A stretch of 64,000 bases of DNA from Pseudomonadota bacterium (GTDB taxonomy: Bacteria > Myxococcota_A > Polyangia > Haliangiales > Haliangiaceae). The notes under the pieces were generated by a model. The model was not told the origin of the DNA. It saw only the letters and a list, made by a program, of their open reading frames with translations, and did no database searches. The stretch is from positions 55,503 through 119,502 of the forward strand of contig JAKSDA010000462.1 of assembly GCA_022360315.1 (NCBI GenBank), in the 5' to 3' direction. Positions 57,050-64,000 of this stretch are shown in pieces. Within the stretch, counting starts at the first letter, position 1; every line of letters begins with the position of its first letter. A program made the position numbers and the translations under genes.

Positions 57050-59050
57050 CTATTTGCTGCCGCCACGCTTGCGTTTGTCACCACGACGACGTCGTTTTTG
57101 ATTTCGGCTTTTTTTGACCGTATCAGAACCTGACACCGTCGACTTCTGTTCGTCCGATTTCTCGCCAGACCACGAATCGCCATTGCCTCCGACATCCTCG
57201 TCTGCCCGGGCTGCTTTCGCCTTCACGGCAGCTTTGCCCGCTCCTGCTTTTATCGCCGCTGCACCCGATGGAGTCTTGGTTAACGGATCCGTATGATTCA
57301 TCCAGAGGTTGTGCAGCGCAGTAAGAAATGTGTTGGTGAGTATGTAGAGAGTGAGTCCTGAAGGAAAGAAGAAACCGAAAATGCCAAATGTCAGTGGTAG
57401 ACCGTACATCATGATCTTCTGCTGGGTCGAATCTGGCGTTGTCGGCGACAGCTTGGCCTGCAAGAACATCATTACAATCAGGGCGATCGGTAATATGTAG
57501 TACGGATCGGCCGCTGTTAAATCGTCGATCCAGCCCGGAATGAACGGCGAATGATACAGTTCGCCGGCAACCATGAGAGTGCGATACAGGGCAAACCAGA
57601 TCGGCATCTGCAGAAACATGGGCAGACACCCGGCCACCGGGTTGGCACCGTGAGCTTTGTAGAGGCCCATTATTTCTTGCTGCTGGCGCTGTTTATCATC
57701 CTTGTACTTCTTCTGGATTGCCTCCATTTGCGGCTTGAGCTTGGCCATCTTTCTCATCGAACGAATGGCCTTCGTGTTCCAGTAAAGCGTGGCCAGCTTG
57801 ACCAGTATGGTCAGCAGGATGATGGCCAGTCCCCAGTTCCCCGCAAATGAGTAAAACCACTGCAGCAACCACAACATCGGGCGAGCTAAAAAGCCCAAAT
57901 AGCCCATATCTACCGCTTCGCCAAAGCGCGTATCGTGTTCCACGATGCGGGAAATGTCCTCGAGCTTATCGAGGTATTTCGGCCCCATATACGCGCTGAG
58001 CACGTACGTCGTTGCCGGTCCTCCCAACCGCATTTTGACATCGGGAAACACGATATCGGTCCTCATGACACCCGGTTTCCCGTCCACACCATACGAATAG
58101 CAGCCCATCTGAGCTGCTGTGTCATCCTTGGGAGCAGCTATCACCGCAAAATAGCTATGGTTGAACCCGCCCCAATGCAATCTTCCCTTGCGCTTCTTTG
58201 GCCCTTTCTCCAGATCCTGGAACGTCGAGTCGGCGAGTCCTTCATCGATGTAGCAGGTGCTTTTCCACGAGGACTCGACTTGGGTCCACCCTCCTTCGGT
58301 ATCTTCGGCAGGATCTTGGTACCCGTACAGCGATACGTAAAGGCTCTGCTTTTCCTTGTCATCGGCGCGCCTATTGACGACGTCGATTGTCAGCTGCAGC
58401 AAATAGTCGTCTGGAAACAGCTCGTATGTCTTGACCAGGTCGAAGACAGGCACTGCTGCGCCTGATCCGTCTTGGCTGACATATGACCAGGTAAACTCGA
58501 TTTCAGTGTCGCTCTTTCGTTTTCCGCGCCACTCGGTTTTTTCCGGCCACCACTCCCGCTCGGCAAAGCCAATCCTGAATGGCAGCAGCTCCTCGCTCTT
58601 TCCAGCGCGAACCAGATCCACCTGCGACACAACACCGTCGACCGATTCGTAGTACTTCTCGCCGCTGAGCTCCCACGACTTCAAGGCCGCGCCGTAACTG
58701 GTAAATACAGCGCGAAATTTCGGAAAATCGAACTCGAAGGTCTGCTCTTCGCCACGCTGGTGAACCGAGGGGCGCACAGCTGGCTCTTTGCTCGTGCTGC
58801 CGTCAAGTTGTGGACCCGAAGGCCTGTCCACCTTGGCGGCACCTGGGGACTCGGCCAAGTCTGGACCACCCGAGGGTTCTGAGTCGCCCCTACTCGGCCC
58901 CTCGCCGCCTTCCTTCGGACGGTCCGGCGTCTGTTCCCCTGGCGGGGGCTCGGGTGGCGGGAACAGCTTCTTTGAAGCTAAATCCCATACTAATAGGACC
59001 GCAAAAGCGGCCGCTACAGCCAACAGAAGACGTTTTCCCTGATCTTCCAT
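57050..59050 (-). CDS. yidC: Membrane protein insertase YidC
   Basis: YidC inserts proteins into the inner membrane. The 666-aa protein has an N-terminal transmembrane helix, a Pro/Glu/Gly-rich linker (about residues 35-95), a periplasmic beta-sandwich domain (about 100-370) and the conserved five-helix core (NWGLAIILLTILVKLATLYW, MRKMAKLKPQMEAIQKKY, NPVAGCLPMFLQMPIWFALY, TFGIFGFFFPSGLTLYILTN). The C-terminus is basic (KRRRRGDKRKRGGSK), fitting ribosome contact. ATG at 59050 is used; a TTG lies one codon upstream. Confidence 0.96.
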   Translation of the reverse strand: MEDQGKRLLLAVAAAFAVLLVWDLASKKLFPPPEPPPGEQTPDRPKEGGEGPSRGDSEPSGGPDLAESPGAAKVDRPSGPQLDGSTSKEPAVRPSVHQRGEEQTFEFDFPKFRAVFTSYGAALKSWELSGEKYYESVDGVVSQVDLVRAGKSEELLPFRIGFAEREWWPEKTEWRGKRKSDTEIEFTWSYVSQDGSGAAVPVFDLVKTYELFPDDYLLQLTIDVVNRRADDKEKQSLYVSLYGYQDPAEDTEGGWTQVESSWKSTCYIDEGLADSTFQDLEKGPKKRKGRLHWGGFNHSYFAVIAAPKDDTAAQMGCYSYGVDGKPGVMRTDIVFPDVKMRLGGPATTYVLSAYMGPKYLDKLEDISRIVEHDTRFGEAVDMGYLGFLARPMLWLLQWFYSFAGNWGLAIILLTILVKLATLYWNTKAIRSMRKMAKLKPQMEAIQKKYKDDKQRQQQEIMGLYKAHGANPVAGCLPMFLQMPIWFALYRTLMVAGELYHSPFIPGWIDDLTAADPYYILPIALIVMMFLQAKLSPTTPDSTQQKIMMYGLPLTFGIFGFFFPSGLTLYILTNTFLTALHNLWMNHTDPLTKTPSGAAAIKAGAGKAAVKAKAARADEDVGGNGDSWSGEKSDEQKSTVSGSDTVKKSRNQKRRRRGDKRKRGGSK

Positions 59051-59078
59051 CAATTACTCACAAGCTCACGCGCATTAC

Positions 59079-59375
59079 TCACCGGTTCCACTTACCATCG
59101 ACAGAACCCTGTCTCCCAATCGACCGGCTGTCGAGCACTGAATCGGAGTTTCTGGCCGGACGATCCACTGGATCGTAACCGCCGGGAAACAAAGGATTAC
59201 ACCGCAATAAACGCCAAAACGCTTTGACCGAGCCAACCACTACACCCCGTTTCCGGATGGCTTCGATCGCATAACTCGAGCACGTGGGAACAAATCGGCA
59301 GGTGGGCGACCTCTTGAGAGGAGACAAGAATCGCTGGTAGAACCGGATTATACCTATCAGAGATCGTTTCAACAT
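59079..59375 (-). CDS. yidD: Membrane protein insertion efficiency factor YidD
   Basis: A 98-aa protein with the YidD signature: IIRFYQRFLSPLKRSPTCRF, PTCSSYAIEAIRKRG and LRCNPLFPGGYDPV. It overlaps the rnpA end by 7 nt and lies 28 nt from yidC, in standard order. A C-terminal tail of about 25 residues follows the conserved core. Confidence 0.95.
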   Translation of the reverse strand: MLKRSLIGIIRFYQRFLSPLKRSPTCRFVPTCSSYAIEAIRKRGVVVGSVKAFWRLLRCNPLFPGGYDPVDRPARNSDSVLDSRSIGRQGSVDGKWNR

Positions 59376-59827
59376 CGCGATTTTCGACTCCTCGTTCGCA
59401 CGCCAAAGCGATGTTGGAGCGACGACAACTCGGCGGCTACCTCGTCGTAACTCTGCAGCGTGGCGGCGCTGCGTTTAGCCACGACAACGACATCTATCCC
59501 ATGAGTCATCGATGGATGTCGACGTGCATACTCCCGCACCAGCCGTTTCAGGCGATTCCGAGTGACTGCCTTGCCTACCCTTTTGCTCACAGTGATACCA
59601 ATACGTCCGCGGGATATACTCTGCGGTGCCGTAAGGGAGACAATAACTAAAAAATGCCTGCCGCGAACGACCTTTCCCGTCTGCTGTATCTCGAGAAAGT
59701 CGCTCCGCCGGCGCAGCCTCATATCCTTGAGGAAGCGATGTCCCGCAGAAGTGCCACGCAATTCCTGGACTGCTTCAGCGTCACGCCTTGCGTTGCCCAC
59801 CGCCGGGCGATTTCTACTTCTTGGCAA
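59369..59827 (-). CDS. rnpA: Ribonuclease P protein component
   Basis: RnpA is the protein subunit of RNase P. The conserved part begins HRFLKDMRLRRRSDFLEIQQ and contains the RNR motif region GITVSKRVGKAVTRNRLKRL and REYARRH. The start is uncertain: TTG at 59827 overlaps the rpmH end by 14 nt, and GTG at 59800 is an alternative; the ATG inside the conserved region is too late. With either, an N-terminal extension of 20-30 residues precedes the conserved core. Confidence 0.93.
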   Translation of the reverse strand: MPRSRNRPAVGNARRDAEAVQELRGTSAGHRFLKDMRLRRRSDFLEIQQTGKVVRGRHFLVIVSLTAPQSISRGRIGITVSKRVGKAVTRNRLKRLVREYARRHPSMTHGIDVVVVAKRSAATLQSYDEVAAELSSLQHRFGVRTRSRKSRC

Positions 59828-59963
59828 TCGTCACAGCGATACGTTTTCGCCCTTTCGACCGACGACGCCTGAGAACGGCACGCCCTGAGCGGGTTCGCAT
59901 GCGCGCACGAAATCCATGGGTGCGCTTCCGACTTTTATTATGGGGTTGATACGTACGCTTCAC
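59814..59963 (-). CDS. rpmH: Ribosomal protein L34
   Basis: A 49-aa highly basic protein reading MKRTYQPHNKSRKRTHGF, then RARMRTRSGRAVLRRRRSKG and ending IAVTIAKK, an almost textbook L34. The start is GTG. Order dnaA / rpmH-rnpA-yidD-yidC is universal near bacterial origins. A perfect TTGACA on the minus strand (60017-60022) with a weak TATCGA 17 nt later (59994-59999) is the likely promoter. Confidence 0.97.
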   Translation of the reverse strand: MKRTYQPHNKSRKRTHGFRARMRTRSGRAVLRRRRSKGRKRIAVTIAKK

Positions 59964-60613
59964 GCCTTACGCTCCGGATACTGCGGACGGAGATCGATAG
60001 CCGACCGCTATTTTGGTGTCAAGCATTGAGTCGCCCCAAGGTAACCACAACCTGACGCAATCGCGCCAGACCCCATAGTGCCGAGCGTTGCCACTGTGAC
60101 ATTGCGCAGCCCCCGATACCGCGCGGGCCAGAGCAATCGGGGTCCTTTTTATCGCCTGAAGTTGTTTGATATCAGTATGTTAAATGAACTCAGGGTATGG
60201 GCCTGCCACTCCCGTTTGGAGTACCAAGAACTCACTGGGCGCGGGAGCGAAATGAGATCGAAGAGTTCCGAAGTCACTGCGCTTTTGGCCTTGCTGAAAA
60301 CTCGAACGGTCTGTTAGAGAGACCTTTCCGCGGGCATCATTGGCAGCAGGGATCGAGCCAGTGGCCGGACAAGTAGGATTGGGTTTAACCTTGACAACTT
60401 GCTCCGGAGGGTTCCGTATGGCTTCAGTCATTCCTTTCGCTGCCTCTATCCGATGCTGTGCAGCCACCTCTGGTAGCAAGCGGTTTTCCACATTGTCATG
60501 CAGCCATAACCATCAAAAATCGCAGGGGATTTGTGACTTATTCAGAACACGGGGTACAACCTGTGGATAACTCCTCATTAACCGAGGGGCATCAGGTTGT
60601 GAGGAATGCGACA
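59964..60613. other. rpmH-dnaA intergenic region with DnaA boxes (candidate oriC part)
   Basis: About 650 bp between divergent rpmH and dnaA. It contains a perfect DnaA box TGTGGATAA (60562-60570) and TTTTCCACA (60484-60492), one mismatch from consensus. TTGACA at 60391-60396 may be the dnaA -35 box. The open frame from 60458 is not conserved. The region is not strongly AT-rich, so unwinding is more likely on the other side of dnaA. Confidence 0.55.
59994..60022 (-). promoter_or_regulatory. Probable promoter of rpmH operon
   Basis: TTGACA at 60017-60022 and TATCGA at 59994-59999, separated by 17 bp. The -10 is weak but the -35 and spacing are ideal, 31-59 nt upstream of the rpmH start. Confidence 0.45.
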
Positions 60614-62053
60614 ATGACAGAGCTGTGGGGCAACGCCCTCAGCCGCTTGTCCAGCAAGATCAGTCAGCAGAACTTCGACATGTGGCTGCGCCCAATCGAA
60701 TGCTGCGGTGTCAAGGACAACACAATCGTTTTACGGGCGCCCAATCCCTATGTCAGGTTGTGGTTCGAGTCGAACTATATGGAGTTCGTTCTCGACGAGA
60801 TTTGCAGCGACGCCTCGGCCGAGTTCTCGGTCCAGTTTGCTCCTGATCGAGAGCCACCCGAGGCTCAAGTACATCGCGAAGCACGGCCGAAACGCGCGAA
60901 CACTGCCAGCCCAGACCGGCCGGAGGCCCCAAAGGTCTCTGCGACGGAACCAACTCACACAAAGCAATCCCCCGGCGCGCAGAGAGACCTCGAGACAGAC
61001 AGCCACGCCCGGGAGGACGGTCGTTCTGAGTCCACTCAGTTGAACTCGAGATACACGTTCGAGACCTTTGTCGCCGGCCCGTCCAACCAGCTTGCATACG
61101 CCGCAGCCCACGCTGCAGCTAGTTCACAGCCACCCAAGTACAATCCCATTTTCATCTGTGGCGGCGTGGGACTGGGCAAAACCCATCTTCTCCATGCAAT
61201 CGGCCATCACTTTCGCAACCAGGATCCCAGCGCTACCGTACTCTACCTGTCGGGCGAACGCTTCATGAATGAGTACATCCATGCCATTCGCACCAGTCAG
61301 ATGCACGAGTTTCGGCGCCGCTACCGGGAACGGTGCGAGGTACTACTGGTCGACGATGTCCAGTTCCTCGCCGGCAAGGATGGCACTCAGGACGAATTTT
61401 TTCACACGTTCAATGCCCTGCACGATACCCATCGGCAGATCGTTCTCACCGCCGACCGCAAACCTTTCGAGATTTCCGACGTCGCCGACCGACTGCGGAC
61501 GCGGTTCGCCTGGGGATTGCTCGCCGACATCGAGCCGCCCGAGCTCGAGGTGCGTGTTGCCATCTTGCGCAAAAAAGCTGCCGCCGAATCGATCCGTCTG
61601 CCCGACGACGTCGCCCTTTACATCGCCTCAGCCATCAAATCAAACGTGCGCGAACTGGAGGGAGCCCTGATTCGACTGGCCGCGTATGCTTCTCTTTCTC
61701 AGCGCAAAATTGACCTGCCGTTCGCCCAGGAAACTCTCGAAGGTTCTGTTACTCGCCCGCGCGAGCACTTGACCTCCGATGCCATCATCAAGTCCGTGGC
61801 CCATTACTACGGCCTCAAGGTTAGCGACATCAAGTCGTCTCGCCGGCACAAGTCCGTTGCCGGTCCCCGCGCAGTTGCCATGTATCTCGCACGCACGCAT
61901 ACCGCCGACAGTTACCCGGACCTCGGCCGTGCATTCGGTGGCAAACACCATACTACCGTGATCTCGGCTGTCGAAAAAATTACCAACCGAATCAAAAATG
62001 ACCCCAGCTTGCGCGGCGAAATTCACGCTATCGAGGGCGTCCTTCTTCGCTGA
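60614..62053 (+). CDS. dnaA: Chromosomal replication initiator protein DnaA
   Basis: DnaA binds origin boxes and opens the duplex. The 479-aa protein starts MTELWGNALSRLSSKISQQN (domain I), has a linker rich in Pro/Ala/Arg (domain II, about 90-160), the AAA+ domain III with GGVGLGKTHLLHAIG and VLLVDDVQFLAGK, and domain IV with SSRRHKSVAGPRAVAMYLAR and GGKHHTTVISAVEKI for box recognition. GAGGA at 60600-60604 suits the ATG at 60614. The frame is open 52 codons upstream but that part is non-conserved. Confidence 0.97.
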   Translation: MTELWGNALSRLSSKISQQNFDMWLRPIECCGVKDNTIVLRAPNPYVRLWFESNYMEFVLDEICSDASAEFSVQFAPDREPPEAQVHREARPKRANTASPDRPEAPKVSATEPTHTKQSPGAQRDLETDSHAREDGRSESTQLNSRYTFETFVAGPSNQLAYAAAHAAASSQPPKYNPIFICGGVGLGKTHLLHAIGHHFRNQDPSATVLYLSGERFMNEYIHAIRTSQMHEFRRRYRERCEVLLVDDVQFLAGKDGTQDEFFHTFNALHDTHRQIVLTADRKPFEISDVADRLRTRFAWGLLADIEPPELEVRVAILRKKAAAESIRLPDDVALYIASAIKSNVRELEGALIRLAAYASLSQRKIDLPFAQETLEGSVTRPREHLTSDAIIKSVAHYYGLKVSDIKSSRRHKSVAGPRAVAMYLARTHTADSYPDLGRAFGGKHHTTVISAVEKITNRIKNDPSLRGEIHAIEGVLLR

Positions 62054-62600
62054 GTAGCTGAAATCATTTGTGTTTCGTCCGGCCTTGGAGTTATCTCCCA
62101 AGCGGCTGTGTGAACGAGTATCCAGTCCGGCTCGAGTCTGCGTGTCTGCGACGAAGTTGTCGAAGAACGCTATCTGACGGGCACAGAACCCGATCGACTG
62201 GTGAACGCACAGGGCTGGTACCCGCTAACGCCGGACTCGGCGGCTTCTCCTTGGGAGATGAGGCCACATGTTCTTCCCTGCCGAGACCGCTGGGAAGTGC
62301 CGAGGTGAATACTGCCAGCTGGCAAAAACTTTTCCTGTGGATGAGCTTGTGCAAGGCTCTGTGCGACTCCTTTGGAAAAAACTCAGGACAAAATCGCGCA
62401 TCTCGATCTTCCTCGTGAGGCAACAGACCTGTCCGTACTTCAACACACTGTGTTGAGTCGAGTAATCTCCTGATATCAGATTTTTTTTTCATTTTGCCCA
62501 CACATCCACAGGGCCTACTTCCACTACTCTCTTTTTTAAAATATAGATCTATAAGAGTAGGTCCCCGGAGCTAGGACAGGGACCTCAGCAAGGTAAAAAC
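62054..62600. other. dnaA-dnaN intergenic region (candidate oriC)
   Basis: About 545 bp without a gene. It holds near-consensus DnaA boxes TGTGGATGA (62336-62344) and ACATCCACA (62502-62510), a T9 run (62482-62490), an AT-rich tract around 62531-62555 with the palindrome TATAGATCTATA (62542-62553), flanked by CTACTCT / AGAGTAG arms (62524-62530, 62554-62560), and a 17-bp palindrome at 62440-62456. The AT-rich tract is a plausible unwinding element. Confidence 0.6.
62440..62456. promoter_or_regulatory. 17-bp perfect palindrome in the dnaA-dnaN spacer
   Basis: TCAACACACTGTGTTGA, 8-bp arms around a central C. Candidate regulatory or origin-binding-protein site. It is not a DnaA box. Confidence 0.45.
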
Positions 62601-63698
62601 ATGGAGCTCAAGATAAAAAAAGCCGAGTTCCTGAGAGGACTGCGCATCGCGCAGAGTATCGCAGACAGGAAAAGCACCATGCCGATGTTGGCCAACGTGC
62701 TTTTGCGCACCAGTGGACAAAACACCGTCCTGGTTGCAGCGACAGATTTGAATGTCTCCGTGTCCGCCGAACTCGAGAGTGAAAACGCAGCTGAGGGAGG
62801 GCTCACGGTCGGCGCCAAGGCGTTGCACGACATCGTCAGCAATATGCCCAGAGACGAACTGTCGCTGGTACGCGCAGAGAACAACTGGGCCGAGATCAAG
62901 GCTGACAAGGTCGACTACCGCCTGGTCGGTATGCCGGATCGTGATTTTCCGAAAATCCCCGATCACGAAGGAGTCGACTTCTGTGAGATCGATACCACCG
63001 TTCTCCGCGAGATGATCGACCGAACCCTCTTCTCGGTATCCAATGACGAGACGCGGTTCCATCTCAACGGCGTACTCTTCGAGTCTGATGGCACCACAGC
63101 TCGGATGGTGTCTACTGACGGACACCGATTGTCCAAAGTGGAGCGCCAGTTCGACGGTGCTCCATCACTCTCGGCGGGCATCATTATCCCCAAAAAGGGG
63201 ATCGTTGAGATCAAGCACCTTCTCGACAGCGACAACAAGATCGGCCTTGCAGTCAAGTCGCCGTACGTCTTCATCCGCGGAGGCAGCATCACCCTGGCGA
63301 TCAAGCTGATAGATTCTAAATTCCCATCGTACGAGCAGGTCATTCCCAAGGAGCACAGCAAAGAGATTGTCATCGACCGCCAGCTCCTGTTGAGTGCGCT
63401 CAAACGGGCGCAGCTCATGTCCTCCGAGTCACGCGGTGTCAAGTTCAGCATCAGTGAGAACGGCTTGGTGATCTCGAGCGACAATCCGGACATCGGAGAG
63501 GTGCGGGAAGAGATTGAAGCAGATTACAGCGGCGAAGCTGTGTCGATCGGGTTCAACCCCAGGTATGTCATTGAGATATTGTCTCAAATGGCGACGGACC
63601 AGGTTACGCTCGAGCTAAACGGTGAACTGGATCCCGGACTGTTGAGGCCGTTTTCTGGGCGTGACTATCTTGGTGTTGTCATGCCGATGCGGATCTGA
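62601..63698 (+). CDS. dnaN: DNA polymerase III beta sliding clamp
   Basis: DnaN is the 365-aa replication clamp. It shows the three-fold clamp architecture, beginning MELKIKKAEFLRGLRIAQSI, with MPMLANVLLRT, AKALHDIVSNMP, TRFHLNGVLFES, STDGHRLSK and the ending RDYLGVVMPMRI. ATG is preceded by AAGG at normal spacing. recF follows directly after the stop, in the same frame. Confidence 0.97.
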   Translation: MELKIKKAEFLRGLRIAQSIADRKSTMPMLANVLLRTSGQNTVLVAATDLNVSVSAELESENAAEGGLTVGAKALHDIVSNMPRDELSLVRAENNWAEIKADKVDYRLVGMPDRDFPKIPDHEGVDFCEIDTTVLREMIDRTLFSVSNDETRFHLNGVLFESDGTTARMVSTDGHRLSKVERQFDGAPSLSAGIIIPKKGIVEIKHLLDSDNKIGLAVKSPYVFIRGGSITLAIKLIDSKFPSYEQVIPKEHSKEIVIDRQLLLSALKRAQLMSSESRGVKFSISENGLVISSDNPDIGEVREEIEADYSGEAVSIGFNPRYVIEILSQMATDQVTLELNGELDPGLLRPFSGRDYLGVVMPMRI

Positions 63699-63704
63699 AG
63701 CGCC

Positions 63705-64000
63705 CTGCTCATCCATGCGCTAAAACTCCAGGGGGTTCGGAACCTGGCCCCGCTGGTCCTTCAGCCCGAGCCCCGATTCAATGTCTTCCACGGCGATAAT
63801 GGCCAGGGAAAGACAAATCTTCTCGAGACGATCTACGTCGTTGGAGCGCTGCGATCGTTTCGGACACAACGGCTCGCAGAGTTGATTGCGTTCGGTGGGC
63901 AGGAAGCATACATCGGTGCCCGAATCGAGCGCAGTGGCCTCGAGCGAGTATACGAACTCACTCAGAGAGAGCGCTCGCGGCGAGTTCGCCTGGATGGCAA
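63705..64000 (+). CDS. recF: RecF DNA repair protein, partial (cut by window end), CTG start
   Basis: The N-terminal 98 residues of RecF: xLIHALKLQGVRNLAPLVLQ then FNVFHGDNGQGKTNLLETIY (Walker A). The dnaN stop TGA is in the same frame 6 nt before. Between it and the conserved sequence the only codons are AGC GCC CTG CTC ATC CAT, so CTG at 63705 is the best start; no ATG, GTG or TTG is available early enough. The 3' part lies beyond the window. Confidence 0.9.
   Translation, partial: MLIHALKLQGVRNLAPLVLQPEPRFNVFHGDNGQGKTNLLETIYVVGALRSFRTQRLAELIAFGGQEAYIGARIERSGLERVYELTQRERSRRVRLDG

Overview
The window looks like the replication-origin side of a Myxococcota-like (former Deltaproteobacteria) chromosome. 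This rests on the moderately high GC, a gliding-type ABC/GldG set, an alternative chemosensory operon, a zinc-ribbon Ser/Thr kinase with TPRs, a response regulator with a DUF4388-like domain, Cys-rich OmpA lipoproteins, and the order rsmG ... mnmE-jag-yidC-yidD-rnpA-rpmH / dnaA-dnaN-recF. No phage, insertion sequence, CRISPR array or rRNA operon was seen; one tRNA gene is present. The lineage is inferred from gene content only.

Layout. 0.2-5.3 kb: an ABC exporter operon (ATPase, permease, GldG-like auxiliary protein, DUF4340 protein). 5.5-9.5 kb: HtrA-type protease, uvrB, thiE. 9.6-14 kb: a small secreted CxxCH protein, a CpoB/YbgF-like and Pal/OmpA-like lipoprotein pair, an NtrC-type regulator and Fe superoxide dismutase. 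14-24 kb: grpE, a receiver/PP2C phosphatase, and a chemosensory operon (CheW, CheR-TPR, CheW, MCP without a periplasmic sensor domain, CheA-REC), facing a FIST-domain protein with a small partner. 24-34 kb: a helix-hairpin-helix protein, a secreted beta-propeller-like protein, lipoprotein MsrA, two envelope proteins of unknown role, the Ser/Thr kinase and a GspE-N-like protein. 34-42 kb: tRNA-Arg(CCG), 2-oxoacid:ferredoxin oxidoreductase alpha/beta, a 5'-nucleotidase-family lipoprotein and an ECF sigma factor. 41-46 kb: a second ECF sigma factor, a putative anti-sigma protein, glutathione synthetase and adenosine deaminase. 45.6-51 kb: mutM, rsmA/ksgA, tsaD and the DUF4388 response regulator. 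51-64 kb: a LarA-like protein, rsmG, a parS-like cluster, bioD, bioF, mnmE, khpB/jag, yidC, yidD, rnpA, rpmH, then dnaA, dnaN and the start of recF, with origin-like non-coding DNA on both sides of dnaA.

The most notable observations are: (1) the chemosensory operon, whose receptor has almost no extracytoplasmic part, beside a stand-alone FIST sensor and a receiver-phosphatase; (2) a parS-like palindrome embedded in half-site tandem repeats next to rsmG, where parAB would usually lie but biotin genes are found instead; (3) two genes (recF and the gene ending at 29066) whose conserved N-termini have no ATG/GTG/TTG and appear to use CTG; (4) a small ORF immediately upstream of the second of these, suggesting translational coupling. 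All calls come from reading the sequence; no database search was run.
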